NCBI GenBank assembly: GCA_937901965.1
Contig: CALGSW010000009.1
Coordinates: 1 to 64,000, forward strand
Reading direction: 5' to 3'
DNA from: an uncultured Bacteroidota bacterium
GTDB lineage: Bacteria; Bacteroidota; Bacteroidia; Bacteroidales; UBA932
Length of the DNA: 64,000 nucleotides
Position numbers and translations under genes: made by a program
Shown: in pieces, positions 50,546-59,375 of the stretch
Numbering within the stretch: position 1 is the first letter of the stretch
Layout: every line of letters begins with the position of its first letter
The notes under the pieces: generated by a model
What the model was told of the DNA's origin: nothing
What the model saw: the letters and a program-made list of their open reading frames with translations, nothing else
Databases searched by the model: none

Positions 50546-52333
50546 TTAGTCGAGTTTGAGTACAGCCATAAATGCGCTTTGCGGAACCTCAACGTTGCCT
50601 ACCTGACGCATACGTTTTTTACCTTTCTTTTGCTTCTCAAGTAGTTTGCGTTTTCTGCTTATGTCACCACCGTAACATTTGGCAGTTACGTCTTTGCGGA
50701 CAGCTTTGACGGTTTCGCGTGCAATAATCTTTGCACCTATGGCAGCCTGTATTGCAATGTCAAATTGCTGGCGAGGTATGAGCTCTTTTAGTTTCTCACA
50801 CATTCTGCGGCCAAAGTCATAGGCGTGTTCACGGTGAATAAGGCTTGAGAGCGCGTCCACCTGTTCTCCGTTGAGAAGAATATCAAGTTTCACAAGGTCG
50901 GCCTCTTTGTATCCAACTACATGGTAGTCAAATGATGCATATCCCCTTGATACCGATTTGAGTTTGTCATAAAAATCAAAAACAATCTCGGCAAGTGGCA
51001 TTTCAAAGTTTAACTCTACCCTTTCGCTTGTAAGGAAGTGCTGGCTCAGGAGTACCCCTCTTTTGTCAAGACAGAGCTTCATTATTACTCCAAAGTATTC
51101 AGACTTAGAAATAATTTGTGCACGAATATATGGCTCCTCAATGTAATCAATAAGTGTAACGGCAGGAAGGCCGGAGGGATTATGTACATCAAGCATCTCG
51201 GCCTGAGTTGTAAAGACCTTGTAGGATACGTTTGGAACTGTAGTGATAACATCCATGTCAAACTCCCTGTACAACCTCTCCTGAACAATCTCCAAATGGA
51301 GCAGTCCCAGAAATCCGCATCTGAATCCAAAGCCCAGAGCAAGAGAGGACTCGGGTTCAAAGACAAGAGATGCATCATTTAACTGAAGTTTCTCCAGCGA
51401 AGCCCTCAAATCTTCATACTCATCTGCTTCAACAGGGTAAACCCCGGCAAACACCATGGGTTTAACCTCCTCAAAACCACCTATTGAAGTGCTGCATGGT
51501 CTGGAAATATGAGTTATGGTATCTCCCACTTTTACCTCACTCGCCGCTTTTATTCCCGATATAATATATCCCACATCACCCGTACGAACCTCTCCGGCAG
51601 GAGTCATACGGAGTCTGAGAATCCCCACCTCGTCTGCCTCATACTCCTTGCCGGTATTGAAGAATTTAACTTTATCACCCTTTTTTATGGAGCCGTTAAC
51701 CACTTTAAAGTAAGCTATTATACCCCTGAATGAATTAAATACCGAGTCAAAAATGAGGGCCTGAAGCGGTGCCTCCGGATCTCCTTTAGGAGCCGGAACC
51801 TTCTTGATTATTGCATCCAGAATCTCCTGAACACCTATCCCGGTCTTACCACTTGCCAGAATTATATCCTCGTCGTCACAGCCAAGAAGGTCAATAACCT
51901 GATCCTTCACAGAATCAATCATAGCTGCATCCATGTCAATCTTATTAAGGACCGGGATTATCTCAAGATCATGATTAAGGGCCAGATAGAGATTTGATAT
52001 GGTCTGTGCCTGAATACCCTGTGTCGCATCCACCACCAGCAATGCACCTTCACAAGATGCGATAGCTCTGGAGACTTCATAGGAAAAATCCACGTGACCT
52101 GGTGTATCTATCAGATTAAGAGTGTATTTCTCCCCGTCATGGATATAATCCATCTGTATAGCATGACTCTTAATTGTAATACCCTTCTCCTTCTCCAGAT
52201 CCATAGAGTCCAAAACCTGTGCCTCCATGTCTCTTCCAATGACAGTGTTTGTAAACTCTAAGAGCCTGTCTGCCAGAGTACTCTTCCCGTGGTCAATGTG
52301 TGCTATTATACAAAAGTTCCTGATATTCTTCAT
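50546..52333 (-). CDS. lepA: Elongation factor 4 (LepA)
   Basis: 595 residues from the ATG at 52333 (MKNIRNFCIIAHIDHGKST); the frame extends 37 codons upstream with non-family sequence. G motifs: AHIDHGKST, DTPGHVDF, NKIDMD. The LepA-specific C-terminal domain is present (IHREHAYDFGRRMCEKL, AAIGAKIIARE, AKCYGGDISRKRKLLEKQ). A ribosome-binding GTPase affecting back-translocation/initiation. The -7 box at 52339-52346 is only 5 nt before the ATG. Confidence 0.96.
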   Translation of the reverse strand: MKNIRNFCIIAHIDHGKSTLADRLLEFTNTVIGRDMEAQVLDSMDLEKEKGITIKSHAIQMDYIHDGEKYTLNLIDTPGHVDFSYEVSRAIASCEGALLVVDATQGIQAQTISNLYLALNHDLEIIPVLNKIDMDAAMIDSVKDQVIDLLGCDDEDIILASGKTGIGVQEILDAIIKKVPAPKGDPEAPLQALIFDSVFNSFRGIIAYFKVVNGSIKKGDKVKFFNTGKEYEADEVGILRLRMTPAGEVRTGDVGYIISGIKAASEVKVGDTITHISRPCSTSIGGFEEVKPMVFAGVYPVEADEYEDLRASLEKLQLNDASLVFEPESSLALGFGFRCGFLGLLHLEIVQERLYREFDMDVITTVPNVSYKVFTTQAEMLDVHNPSGLPAVTLIDYIEEPYIRAQIISKSEYFGVIMKLCLDKRGVLLSQHFLTSERVELNFEMPLAEIVFDFYDKLKSVSRGYASFDYHVVGYKEADLVKLDILLNGEQVDALSSLIHREHAYDFGRRMCEKLKELIPRQQFDIAIQAAIGAKIIARETVKAVRKDVTAKCYGGDISRKRKLLEKQKKGKKRMRQVGNVEVPQSAFMAVLKLD

Positions 52334-52338
52334 GGCTG

Positions 52339-52346
52339 CAAAGATA
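52339..52346 (-). promoter_or_regulatory. -7 box TATCTTTG for lepA
   Basis: A minus-strand exact box separated from the lepA ATG by 5 nt, suggesting a leaderless mRNA and supporting this start. Confidence 0.5.
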
Positions 52347-52377
52347 AAAATATTTAACAAATGAGAATTAATGGTGT

Positions 52378-52385
52378 TATCTTTG
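52378..52385 (+). promoter_or_regulatory. -7 box TATCTTTG for the transketolase operon
   Basis: An exact box 48 nt before the ATG at 52434, divergent from the lepA box. Confidence 0.5.
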
Positions 52386-52433
52386 TCAATCAGCAAAGAA
52401 AAAAACATAAAATCAGTAATAAAACATACAATA

Positions 52434-53279
52434 ATGACACACAATTATCCATTGGGCGAGGTTGCCTCTCAGGTGAGACGGGATATTGTACGGATGGTTA
52501 ACATGGCGGCATCCGGACACCCCGGCGGTTCGCTCAGCAGTACCGACATCCTTACAGCTCTCTTCTTTTCCGAGATGAATCACAGCCCATCTGAATGGAG
52601 AAGAGACGGAAAGGGAAAAGACATGTTCTTCTTATCTGCAGGACACCTCTCTCCCGTTTTTTACAGCATTCTTGCCAGAAGAGGCTATTTTCCCGTGTCC
52701 GAACTGGCCACTTTCAGGAAACTGGGTTCCAGATTACAGGGGCACCCATCAATAGAGAGAGGGCTTCCCGGAGTACACATGGCATCTGGTTCACTTGGCC
52801 AGGGGCTATCTGTCGCTTGTGGAGCGGCCCTAACAAAAAGACTGGAGAGTGAGAAAAATTTTGTTTATGTCCTGTTAGGAGACGGCGAGTGCCAGGAGGG
52901 ACAGATTTGGGAAGGTGCTATGTTTGCAGCCCATCATAAACTCAGTAACCTCATAGCCATTACAGACTGGAATGGTCAGCAAATTGACGGGCCTAACGAT
53001 AAAGTAATGAGTCTTGGAGACCTTGAAGCGAAATGGAGAGCTTTTGGCTGGGATGTAGTTATTGCAGACGGGCATGATATTGAAGGAATCATTGCCACAA
53101 TCAAAAGGGCCAAGTCAGAAGTTTCAGATGGAAGGCCAAAGATGTTGCTAATGAAAACTCAAATGGGTAAAGGTGTGGATTTTATGCATGGCACACACCA
53201 CTGGCATGGCAAAGCTCCCAATGCAGAGCAGACAGAGAAGGCACTATCACAACTTAAGGAGACCATAGGAGATTTTTAA
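52434..53279 (+). CDS. Transketolase, N-terminal subunit
   Basis: 281 residues from the ATG at 52434; the frame extends upstream across the promoter box. This is the thiamine-diphosphate-binding half: NMAASGHPGGSLSSTDIL, GHLSPVFYSIL, and the TPP/Mg motif GDGECQEGQIWE with following ITDWNGQQIDG. It works with the C-terminal half encoded 1 nt downstream in the non-oxidative pentose phosphate pathway. Split transketolases are common in anaerobes and archaea. Confidence 0.93.
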   Translation: MTHNYPLGEVASQVRRDIVRMVNMAASGHPGGSLSSTDILTALFFSEMNHSPSEWRRDGKGKDMFFLSAGHLSPVFYSILARRGYFPVSELATFRKLGSRLQGHPSIERGLPGVHMASGSLGQGLSVACGAALTKRLESEKNFVYVLLGDGECQEGQIWEGAMFAAHHKLSNLIAITDWNGQQIDGPNDKVMSLGDLEAKWRAFGWDVVIADGHDIEGIIATIKRAKSEVSDGRPKMLLMKTQMGKGVDFMHGTHHWHGKAPNAEQTEKALSQLKETIGDF

Positions 53280-53280
53280 C

Positions 53281-54240
53281 ATGAAAGAGATATTTGAAAA
53301 TACCGGAAATAAAGATACACGGTCTGGCTTTGGTGCCGGACTCCATGAACTTGGCAAGAAAAACAAAGATGTGGTAGCACTCTGTGCAGACCTTACAGGC
53401 TCCCTTAAAATGGATGCCTTTGCGGCCGAATTCCCGGAGAGGTTTATACAGTGCGGAATTGCCGAGGCAAATATGATAGGTACTGCAGCAGGACTTGCTG
53501 TATCCGGAAAAATTCCATTTGCCGGCTCTTTTGCCGAATTTGTCACAGGCCGGGTTTATGATCAGGTTAGGCAGGTTGTGGCCTACTCAGATACCAATGT
53601 AAAGATTTGTGCTTCACACGCCGGAATTACCCTGGGGGAAGATGGTGCAACACACCAGACTATGGAAGATACCGGCCTTATGAGGATGCTTCCAAACCTT
53701 ACAGTAATCAATCCTTGTGACTACAACCAGACAAAAGCCGCAACAATTGCTATAGCAGACTATCATGGACCGGTCTATTTAAGATTCGGAAGGCCATCCG
53801 TTCCAAATTTCACACCGGCAGAACAAAAATTTGAGATAGGAAAAGCCATAAAAATGGTTGAGGGAAAAGATGTCTCAATCATTGCAACAGGACACCTTGT
53901 CTGGGAGGCAATTCAGGCAGCAAAAACGCTGGAGCTTCAGGGCATCTCTGCGGAAGTGATAAATATCCATACAATTAAACCTTTGGACAAAAAAGCAGTC
54001 ATAGATTCAGCAGCAAAGACCGGAGCTGTTGTGACAGCAGAGGAGCACCTGATTGCCGGCGGACTTGGAGAACTTATTGCCGGAGTCCTTACAGCTGAAA
54101 GACCTACTCCTCAAGAATTTGTAGCAGTGGATGATATGTTTGGACAGAGTGGAGAGCCTTCAGAACTTATGACAGAGTACAAACTTGATGCATCAAGCAT
54201 AGTTGAAGCTGCAAAGAGAGCCATTTCTAGAAAACTATAG
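53281..54240 (+). CDS. Transketolase, C-terminal subunit
   Basis: 319 residues supplying the pyrimidine-binding and C-terminal domains: RFIQCGIAEANMIGTAAGLA (catalytic Glu), SHAGITLGEDGATHQ, and a C-terminal swivel (GAVVTAEEHLIAGGLGEL). It begins 1 nt after the N-subunit stop, so translation is coupled. The ECF sigma gene follows by 8 nt. Confidence 0.93.
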   Translation: MKEIFENTGNKDTRSGFGAGLHELGKKNKDVVALCADLTGSLKMDAFAAEFPERFIQCGIAEANMIGTAAGLAVSGKIPFAGSFAEFVTGRVYDQVRQVVAYSDTNVKICASHAGITLGEDGATHQTMEDTGLMRMLPNLTVINPCDYNQTKAATIAIADYHGPVYLRFGRPSVPNFTPAEQKFEIGKAIKMVEGKDVSIIATGHLVWEAIQAAKTLELQGISAEVINIHTIKPLDKKAVIDSAAKTGAVVTAEEHLIAGGLGELIAGVLTAERPTPQEFVAVDDMFGQSGEPSELMTEYKLDASSIVEAAKRAISRKL

Positions 54241-54248
54241 ATAACTAA

Positions 54249-54791
54249 ATGTCAGATAAAGAGCTTCTGGAACTTTACAGAGAGGAGGGCAAAGAGAAGT
54301 ATGCCTTCAACCTTATTGTAAAGGCATACAGTGAGAGACTTTACTGGCACGTTCGAAAAATGGTTGCATCTCATGACGATGCAAATGATATAATCCAAAA
54401 CACATTTATCAAGGCATGGGACGCCCTTCCTGAATTCAGGGAGGAGTCCCGGCTTTTTACGTGGCTGTACAGAATAGCAACAAACGAGTCGCTTACTTTC
54501 CTTAAGAGGAAAAAGACCAGAGCTTTTCTTTCATTGACAGACTATTCCAAACAACTGGAAAACAAGCTTGAGTCAGATCCCTATTTTAACGGAGACGCTA
54601 CACAAAAGGCACTTCATAAAGCAATATTAAAATTACCGGACAAGCAGAGGGCGGTTTTTAACATGAGATATTTTGAAGAGATGAAATATGAAGAGATTTC
54701 AGAAATTACCGGTACATCTGTAGGTGCTCTGAAAGCCTCATATCATCATGCTTTTCAAAAAATCCAACACACAATGGAAGAACTTTTTTAA
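54249..54791 (+). CDS. ECF-type RNA polymerase sigma factor
   Basis: 180 residues. Region 2 has DDANDIIQNTFIKAWDALP and FTWLYRIATNESLTFLKR. Region 4 has LPDKQRAVFNMRYFEEMKYEEI and GTSVGALKASYHHAFQKI as the helix-turn-helix. Placed directly after the transketolase genes and before a membrane protein and a Spy-like protein, which may form its sensing system. Confidence 0.9.
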   Translation: MSDKELLELYREEGKEKYAFNLIVKAYSERLYWHVRKMVASHDDANDIIQNTFIKAWDALPEFREESRLFTWLYRIATNESLTFLKRKKTRAFLSLTDYSKQLENKLESDPYFNGDATQKALHKAILKLPDKQRAVFNMRYFEEMKYEEISEITGTSVGALKASYHHAFQKIQHTMEELF

Positions 54792-54821
54792 TCCTTTTGC
54801 AATTTAAATAGTCAAAGAGGT

Positions 54822-55238
54822 ATGAAAGAAAAATTTAATATGGACAATAGTCACCTTAAGGAGAACCCATTCAGTACTCCGGAGGATTATTTCAGTTCAT
54901 TACAAGAGGGTATTTCTGATAAAATTTCTGCGAAGAGAGAAAAATCCCCCTTCTGGAAAATTGCAAGACCACAACTCGCACTTGTTTCAACTTTTGCAAT
55001 TGTGTTCCTGATTGCTTACGCTACAATAAACATATTTTCTCCTTCGGATAAACAGGATTCACTGTCAGGAACAGAGAGCCAGGCTGAGGAGATCTATGTA
55101 AAGACTAGCTTTGTTGACTTTTATGACTCCTCCTCAGACACTCTTTACACAGAAGAAGAAGAGGAGATAGACCCTGAAGTAATCGTTGAATACCTCAGCT
55201 CTAATACTGGATTAATTTACTTAGCATCAATAGAATAA
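54822..55238 (+). CDS. Single-pass membrane protein, putative anti-sigma factor
   Basis: 138 residues: a soluble N-terminus (STPEDYFSSLQEGI), one membrane helix (about 49-68, LALVSTFAIVFLIAYATINIF) and an acidic extracytoplasmic tail. The topology and position right after an ECF sigma gene fit an anti-sigma factor, but no zinc-binding anti-sigma motif is present. There may be an earlier alternative start; the ATG at 54840 also suits. Confidence 0.55.
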   Translation: MKEKFNMDNSHLKENPFSTPEDYFSSLQEGISDKISAKREKSPFWKIARPQLALVSTFAIVFLIAYATINIFSPSDKQDSLSGTESQAEEIYVKTSFVDFYDSSSDTLYTEEEEEIDPEVIVEYLSSNTGLIYLASIE

Positions 55239-55243
55239 TTGAA

Positions 55244-55759
55244 ATGAAAAAGTCAGTTTTAACAATAATTTTAGTAACCCTGAGCCTGGTAACATTTGCT
55301 CAACCCCAGCCTCAGATCCTCTCTGAGTCTACTTCAGGACAAGAACAGAAACAGAGCAGGTACGAACAAATTCAGAGTGCAAAAATTGCATTCTTTACAA
55401 CAGAACTGGAATTATCACCTAAAGAGGCAGAAGATTTCTGGCCTATTTATAACAACTTCTGGAAGGAGCGGGAAAAATCTTACAGGAAAATTCAAGGCAA
55501 TCTGAAGAACATTGGCAAAGCCATTTCAGGAGAGGAAAAATTATCAGATGCAGAGCTAAAATCTCTAATGGAAAAGTATATCTCTGAATTTTCAAACGAG
55601 GGTGATATTTACAAAAACTACCATGCTCAGTTCTTAAGAATTCTTCCACAGGAAAAAGTGGCAAAGATCTACGTTGCAGAGGAGAAGTTCCGTGTAAAGA
55701 TGATTCATCAGTTAAGACGAGGTCAGGGACCATCAGGCCCTGGTCAGAATTTAAGATAA
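55244..55759 (+). CDS. Spy/CpxP-like periplasmic protein
   Basis: 171 residues with a signal peptide (MKKSVLTIILVTLSLVTFAQ) and a helical body. AKIAFFTTELELSPKEAEDF resembles the LTxxQ-type helix pair of Spy/CpxP chaperones, and FWPIYNNFWKERE follows. Such proteins commonly follow ECF sigma/anti-sigma genes in Bacteroidota and may sense envelope protein or metal stress. Its end overlaps the convergent trmN6 by 16 nt. Confidence 0.65.
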   Translation: MKKSVLTIILVTLSLVTFAQPQPQILSESTSGQEQKQSRYEQIQSAKIAFFTTELELSPKEAEDFWPIYNNFWKEREKSYRKIQGNLKNIGKAISGEEKLSDAELKSLMEKYISEFSNEGDIYKNYHAQFLRILPQEKVAKIYVAEEKFRVKMIHQLRRGQGPSGPGQNLR

Positions 55760-56487
55760 AAATCGGCAGTAACCATTTTGTACTCATTGGTGAATAACCC
55801 CCCTGGGCTCTTCTGAATGGAGAGCCTCTCTTCATTTATATCCCCACTTGTTTCTCCGGTAAACTCCATCATAATCCTCCTTGGCTCCTCCCCTGCAACA
55901 GTGCTTACCCTGCATAGCCTGAACAGAGAGAGTCCGTTTGATGCGGCAACAGAGACAAATTCCCTCTCCGCCTCTGCCGGAAGTATTACTGAGAGAACTC
56001 CCCCGGGCGAGAGAAGACTTGCAGAGCACTCTATCAACTCGTTAAATGAGAGGTTATCTGTATGTCTTGCATTACTCCTTCTGGAACATGGTGCTTTAAG
56101 TGAGTTTTTAAAATAGGGGGGATTTGAGACAATGAGATTTGCTTTAGGCGGTGAGGTTTCAAGATACTCTTTCAGTGAAAGAGCCTGAGACATCATGTTC
56201 TCTCCCCATGAAGATTCGCTGAAATTACTCTGCGCCTCGCAGGCAGAAGGAATGTCAGGGTCAATACCGGTAATCTGTGCTTTTATTCCGTATGGAGCGA
56301 GTCTCTGTGCAACCATCAGGGCAATAACTCCCGTTCCCGTACCAACATCCAGAACATTAATCATATCACCTTCTCTTGGAACAGGTGGCATTGAACACCA
56401 TGCTCCCAGGAGAACACCATCAGTATTAACCTTCATGGCGCTCTGCTCCTGTTTCACAGAAAATTGCTTAAATAAGAAACGACCCAT
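55744..56487 (-). CDS. trmN6: tRNA1(Val) (adenine(37)-N6)-methyltransferase
   Basis: 247 residues. SAM-binding NVLDVGTGTGVIALMVAQR and the N6-adenine catalytic motif IVSNPPYF, with the N-terminal FKQFSVKQEQSAMKVNTDGVLLGAW typical of the YfiC group. It overlaps the ABC ATPase gene by 20 nt. Confidence 0.88.
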   Translation of the reverse strand: MGRFLFKQFSVKQEQSAMKVNTDGVLLGAWCSMPPVPREGDMINVLDVGTGTGVIALMVAQRLAPYGIKAQITGIDPDIPSACEAQSNFSESSWGENMMSQALSLKEYLETSPPKANLIVSNPPYFKNSLKAPCSRRSNARHTDNLSFNELIECSASLLSPGGVLSVILPAEAEREFVSVAASNGLSLFRLCRVSTVAGEEPRRIMMEFTGETSGDINEERLSIQKSPGGLFTNEYKMVTADFYLKF

Positions 56488-57121
56488 CCTTCATCTCCAT
56501 GATTCTGTCGCTCATCGCTGCCAGATCTCTGTCATGGGTAACAATAATAATAGTGTGACCATACCTCTCTCTCAGCTCAAAGAAAAGTGAGTGAATCTCT
56601 CTCTTTGTTTCTGTATCAAGATTTCCGGAAGGCTCATCAGCAAGAATTACCGACGGATTATTCATTAAAGCCCTTGCTATAGCTACTCTCTGCTGCTCAC
56701 CCCCACTCAGCTCTGATGGTTTGTGGGTAAGCCTGTCTCCGAGTCCAAGTGAACTAAGAATTTCAGCCGCTCTTTGATTAGCTTTTGATGTGCTCTCCTT
56801 CGCAATAAGAGCCGGAATTGCAACATTCTCCTGAGCTGTAAACTCAGGTAATAGGTGATGAAACTGAAAAACAAATCCTATTTTCTTATTTCTGAAATCG
56901 GCCAAAGCATTTGAGCTAAGTGAGAAAAGGTCTGTTCCGTCAATTACAACCCTCCCTGTATCCGGTCTGGAGAGCGTACCAAGAATTTGGAGCAAGCTGG
57001 ACTTACCCGCCCCGCTTGCTCCAACAATACTTACTACCTCAGCCTCCTTTGCTCTGAAATCAATTCCCTTAAGCACAAGAAGGCTTCCGTATGACTTTCT
57101 TATATCGGTTGCCTCAATCAT
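56468..57121 (-). CDS. ABC transporter ATP-binding protein, LolD-like
   Basis: 217 residues: Walker A GASGAGKS, Q-loop FVFQFHHLLPEFTA, signature LSGGEQQRVAIA, Walker B VILADEPSGNLD and the H-loop VTHD. The pattern matches LolD/MacB-type ATPases. LolCDE-like lipoprotein release is plausible, but no permease is next to it. Second gene of the EF-G2 operon (6 nt gap). Confidence 0.85.
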   Translation of the reverse strand: MIEATDIRKSYGSLLVLKGIDFRAKEAEVVSIVGASGAGKSSLLQILGTLSRPDTGRVVIDGTDLFSLSSNALADFRNKKIGFVFQFHHLLPEFTAQENVAIPALIAKESTSKANQRAAEILSSLGLGDRLTHKPSELSGGEQQRVAIARALMNNPSVILADEPSGNLDTETKREIHSLFFELRERYGHTIIIVTHDRDLAAMSDRIMEMKDGSFLI

Positions 57122-57127
57122 CAGGCC

Positions 57128-59281
57128 TTATTCATCCTTTTCATTTGCTTCGTACTCCTTGAGCAACTTATCCTGAACCTCTGCAGGAACCTGCTGGTAA
57201 TCTGCAAATGTCATAGTAAAGGTTGCCCTTCCGGAGGTAAGCGAACTAAGGGTTGTTGAGTATTTATTGAGCTCTGCCAGAGGAACCCTCGCCTTAAGAA
57301 TTTCAAATCCCTTGTCACTGCTCATTCCCTCAATCATCGCCCTGCGGTTCTGAAGATCACTCATAACATCTCCCATATACTCACTAGGAACGAGGACTTC
57401 AATATTGTATACTGGCTCCATAATCTTAGGACCGGCTTTTTTGAAGGCCTCCTTAAATGCATTTCTTCCTGCAAGTTTGAAAGAGATCTCATTTGAGTCA
57501 ACCGGGTGCATCTTTCCGTCATAAACAAATACTCTGATGTCTCTTGCATAAGAGCCGGTAAGAGGTCCCTCCTCCATCTTTTCAAGGATACCCTTAAGGA
57601 TTGCTGGCATAAATCTGGCATCAATTGCACCTCCCACAATACAGTTATAGTACTCAAGCTTTCCGCCCCAGTCCATATTGTACTCCTCTTTGCCCTTGAT
57701 ATTCAGCACGAGTTCTTTACCCTCAACTTTAAACTTATTGTTAGGTGCTACACCTTCAACAACAGGCTCAATCAGAATATGAACCTCCCCAAACTGACCT
57801 GCACCACCGGACTGTTTTCTGTGACGATAGTCTGCAAGAGCAACCTTTGTAATAGTCTCCCTGTAAGGAATCTTTGGAGGGAAGAGGTCAATCTCAAGTT
57901 TATGTGTATTTGTTAAATGCCATTTAAGAATGTTGATGTGGTGCTCACCTTGTCCGCTAAGGATAGTTTGCTTAAGCTCTTTAGAGTACTCTATCTTAAT
58001 TGTAGGGTCCTCTGCATGAGCACGGTTAAGTATTTCACCAAGTTTCTCCTCGTCCTTCTCTACCTTTGCCTTAATGGCGGTACGGAATTTAGATGGAGGG
58101 AAGATAATTGGCTCAAATGCCCACTCTTTATTGCCTCCGTTAAGTGTTTGGTTTGTTTTAACCGATTTTAGCTTAACTGTACATCCTATATCTCCGGCTA
58201 CCATCTCGGTCACCTTCTCTTTTTTCTTTCCTGCAACAGCATAAATTACAGCCAGACGCTCCTTTGATCCGTTCTCCGGATTTGTAAGGTCCATACCCTC
58301 TGTAATTTTACCTGACATAACGCGGAAGAATGAGACGTCACCAAGATGCTGCTCAACAGCAGTTTTATAAATGAATATAGAAGGTTGCCCGGACGCATCG
58401 CAAGGAACGGTTGTGCCGTCTTTAAGCTTCTGAACCATCTTGTCAGGAGCGGGACCGGCGTTAATTACAAACTCCATCAGTCTCTTTACTCCTATATCTT
58501 TTTTGCCTGACAAACAGAACAGGGGCATAATTTCTGCCTTTGCAATTCCTATTCGCAGACCGGCACGGATCTCCTCCTCTGAAAGCTGTCCTTTATCAAA
58601 GAAGAGCTCCATTAAAGCCTCATCATTTTCTGCAGCCATCTCAGCAACAACCTGATGATATTCTGCTGCCTGATCTGCGTGGTCTGCAGGAATTTCATGC
58701 TCCTCACGAGTTCCGTTATCATCCTTAAAGACATACATCTTCATTTTAAGGACATCAATAAAACTGTTGAAACCGTTTCCTGTCTCAACAGGGTATTGAA
58801 TAAGGAGCACCTTTTTTCCAAATGTCTGTTTTACTGATTCAAGGGTACCCTCCCAGTTTGCTTTTTCATGATCCAGCTGATTAATAGCAAGAATAAGCGG
58901 TTTTTTGCACTTTTCTGCCTGTCTGGCAAAGATTTCAGTACCAACCTCAACACCCTGCTGAGCATTCACAATCATAACTCCTGCATCTGCAACCTTAAAA
59001 GCTGAGATAACCCCTCCTATGAAGTCATCTGAGCCCGGAGTATCAATAATATTGAGCTTATGATCCATAAACTCAGTATAAAGAAGTGTGGGATAGATGG
59101 AACGCTGGTAGAGCTGTTCTATTTCCGTATTGTCACTCACAGTAGTTTTTGCCTCAACAGTTCCTCTGCGGTCAATAACTTTTCCTTCAAACATCATTGT
59201 CTCTGCCAGGGTTGTCTTTCCCGACTTCGTGCCTCCAAGCAGGACGATGTTGCGAATGTTCTGAGTAGGGTATGTTTTCAT
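57128..59281 (-). CDS. EF-G paralogue (EF-G2-like) with altered GTPase motifs
   Basis: 717 residues with the complete EF-G domain set. The P-loop GGTKSGKT is present. The G3 motif is DTPGSDDF, with Ser84 in place of the catalytic His of DTPGH. The NKxD motif is NQLD (134-137), and the switch-I RGIT threonine stretch is replaced by RSIYPT. Domain IV (RQSGGAGQFGEVHILIEP) is intact. In Bacteroides thetaiotaomicron an EF-G2 paralogue lacking GTPase activity supports translation during carbon starvation and gut colonisation. This protein has the same type of changes. Heads an operon with the ABC ATPase and trmN6. Confidence 0.85.
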   Translation of the reverse strand: MKTYPTQNIRNIVLLGGTKSGKTTLAETMMFEGKVIDRRGTVEAKTTVSDNTEIEQLYQRSIYPTLLYTEFMDHKLNIIDTPGSDDFIGGVISAFKVADAGVMIVNAQQGVEVGTEIFARQAEKCKKPLILAINQLDHEKANWEGTLESVKQTFGKKVLLIQYPVETGNGFNSFIDVLKMKMYVFKDDNGTREEHEIPADHADQAAEYHQVVAEMAAENDEALMELFFDKGQLSEEEIRAGLRIGIAKAEIMPLFCLSGKKDIGVKRLMEFVINAGPAPDKMVQKLKDGTTVPCDASGQPSIFIYKTAVEQHLGDVSFFRVMSGKITEGMDLTNPENGSKERLAVIYAVAGKKKEKVTEMVAGDIGCTVKLKSVKTNQTLNGGNKEWAFEPIIFPPSKFRTAIKAKVEKDEEKLGEILNRAHAEDPTIKIEYSKELKQTILSGQGEHHINILKWHLTNTHKLEIDLFPPKIPYRETITKVALADYRHRKQSGGAGQFGEVHILIEPVVEGVAPNNKFKVEGKELVLNIKGKEEYNMDWGGKLEYYNCIVGGAIDARFMPAILKGILEKMEEGPLTGSYARDIRVFVYDGKMHPVDSNEISFKLAGRNAFKEAFKKAGPKIMEPVYNIEVLVPSEYMGDVMSDLQNRRAMIEGMSSDKGFEILKARVPLAELNKYSTTLSSLTSGRATFTMTFADYQQVPAEVQDKLLKEYEANEKDE

Positions 59282-59330
59282 ACTTTTTACTTGGTTATGT
59301 TTATTTGTTAATTTTTAAAGTGCAAAGATT

Positions 59331-59338
59331 CAAATTTA
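59331..59338 (-). promoter_or_regulatory. -7 box TAAATTTG for the EF-G2 operon
   Basis: A minus-strand exact box 49 nt before the ATG at 59281. Confidence 0.45.
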
Positions 59339-59375
59339 ACAATTTTTTTTCATTTATATTTACAAAAAATTACAC

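Noticed and set aside
52334..52444. Longer N-terminus for lepA
   Set aside because: The extra 37 residues are hydrophobic and unlike LepA, and the -7 box would lie inside the gene.
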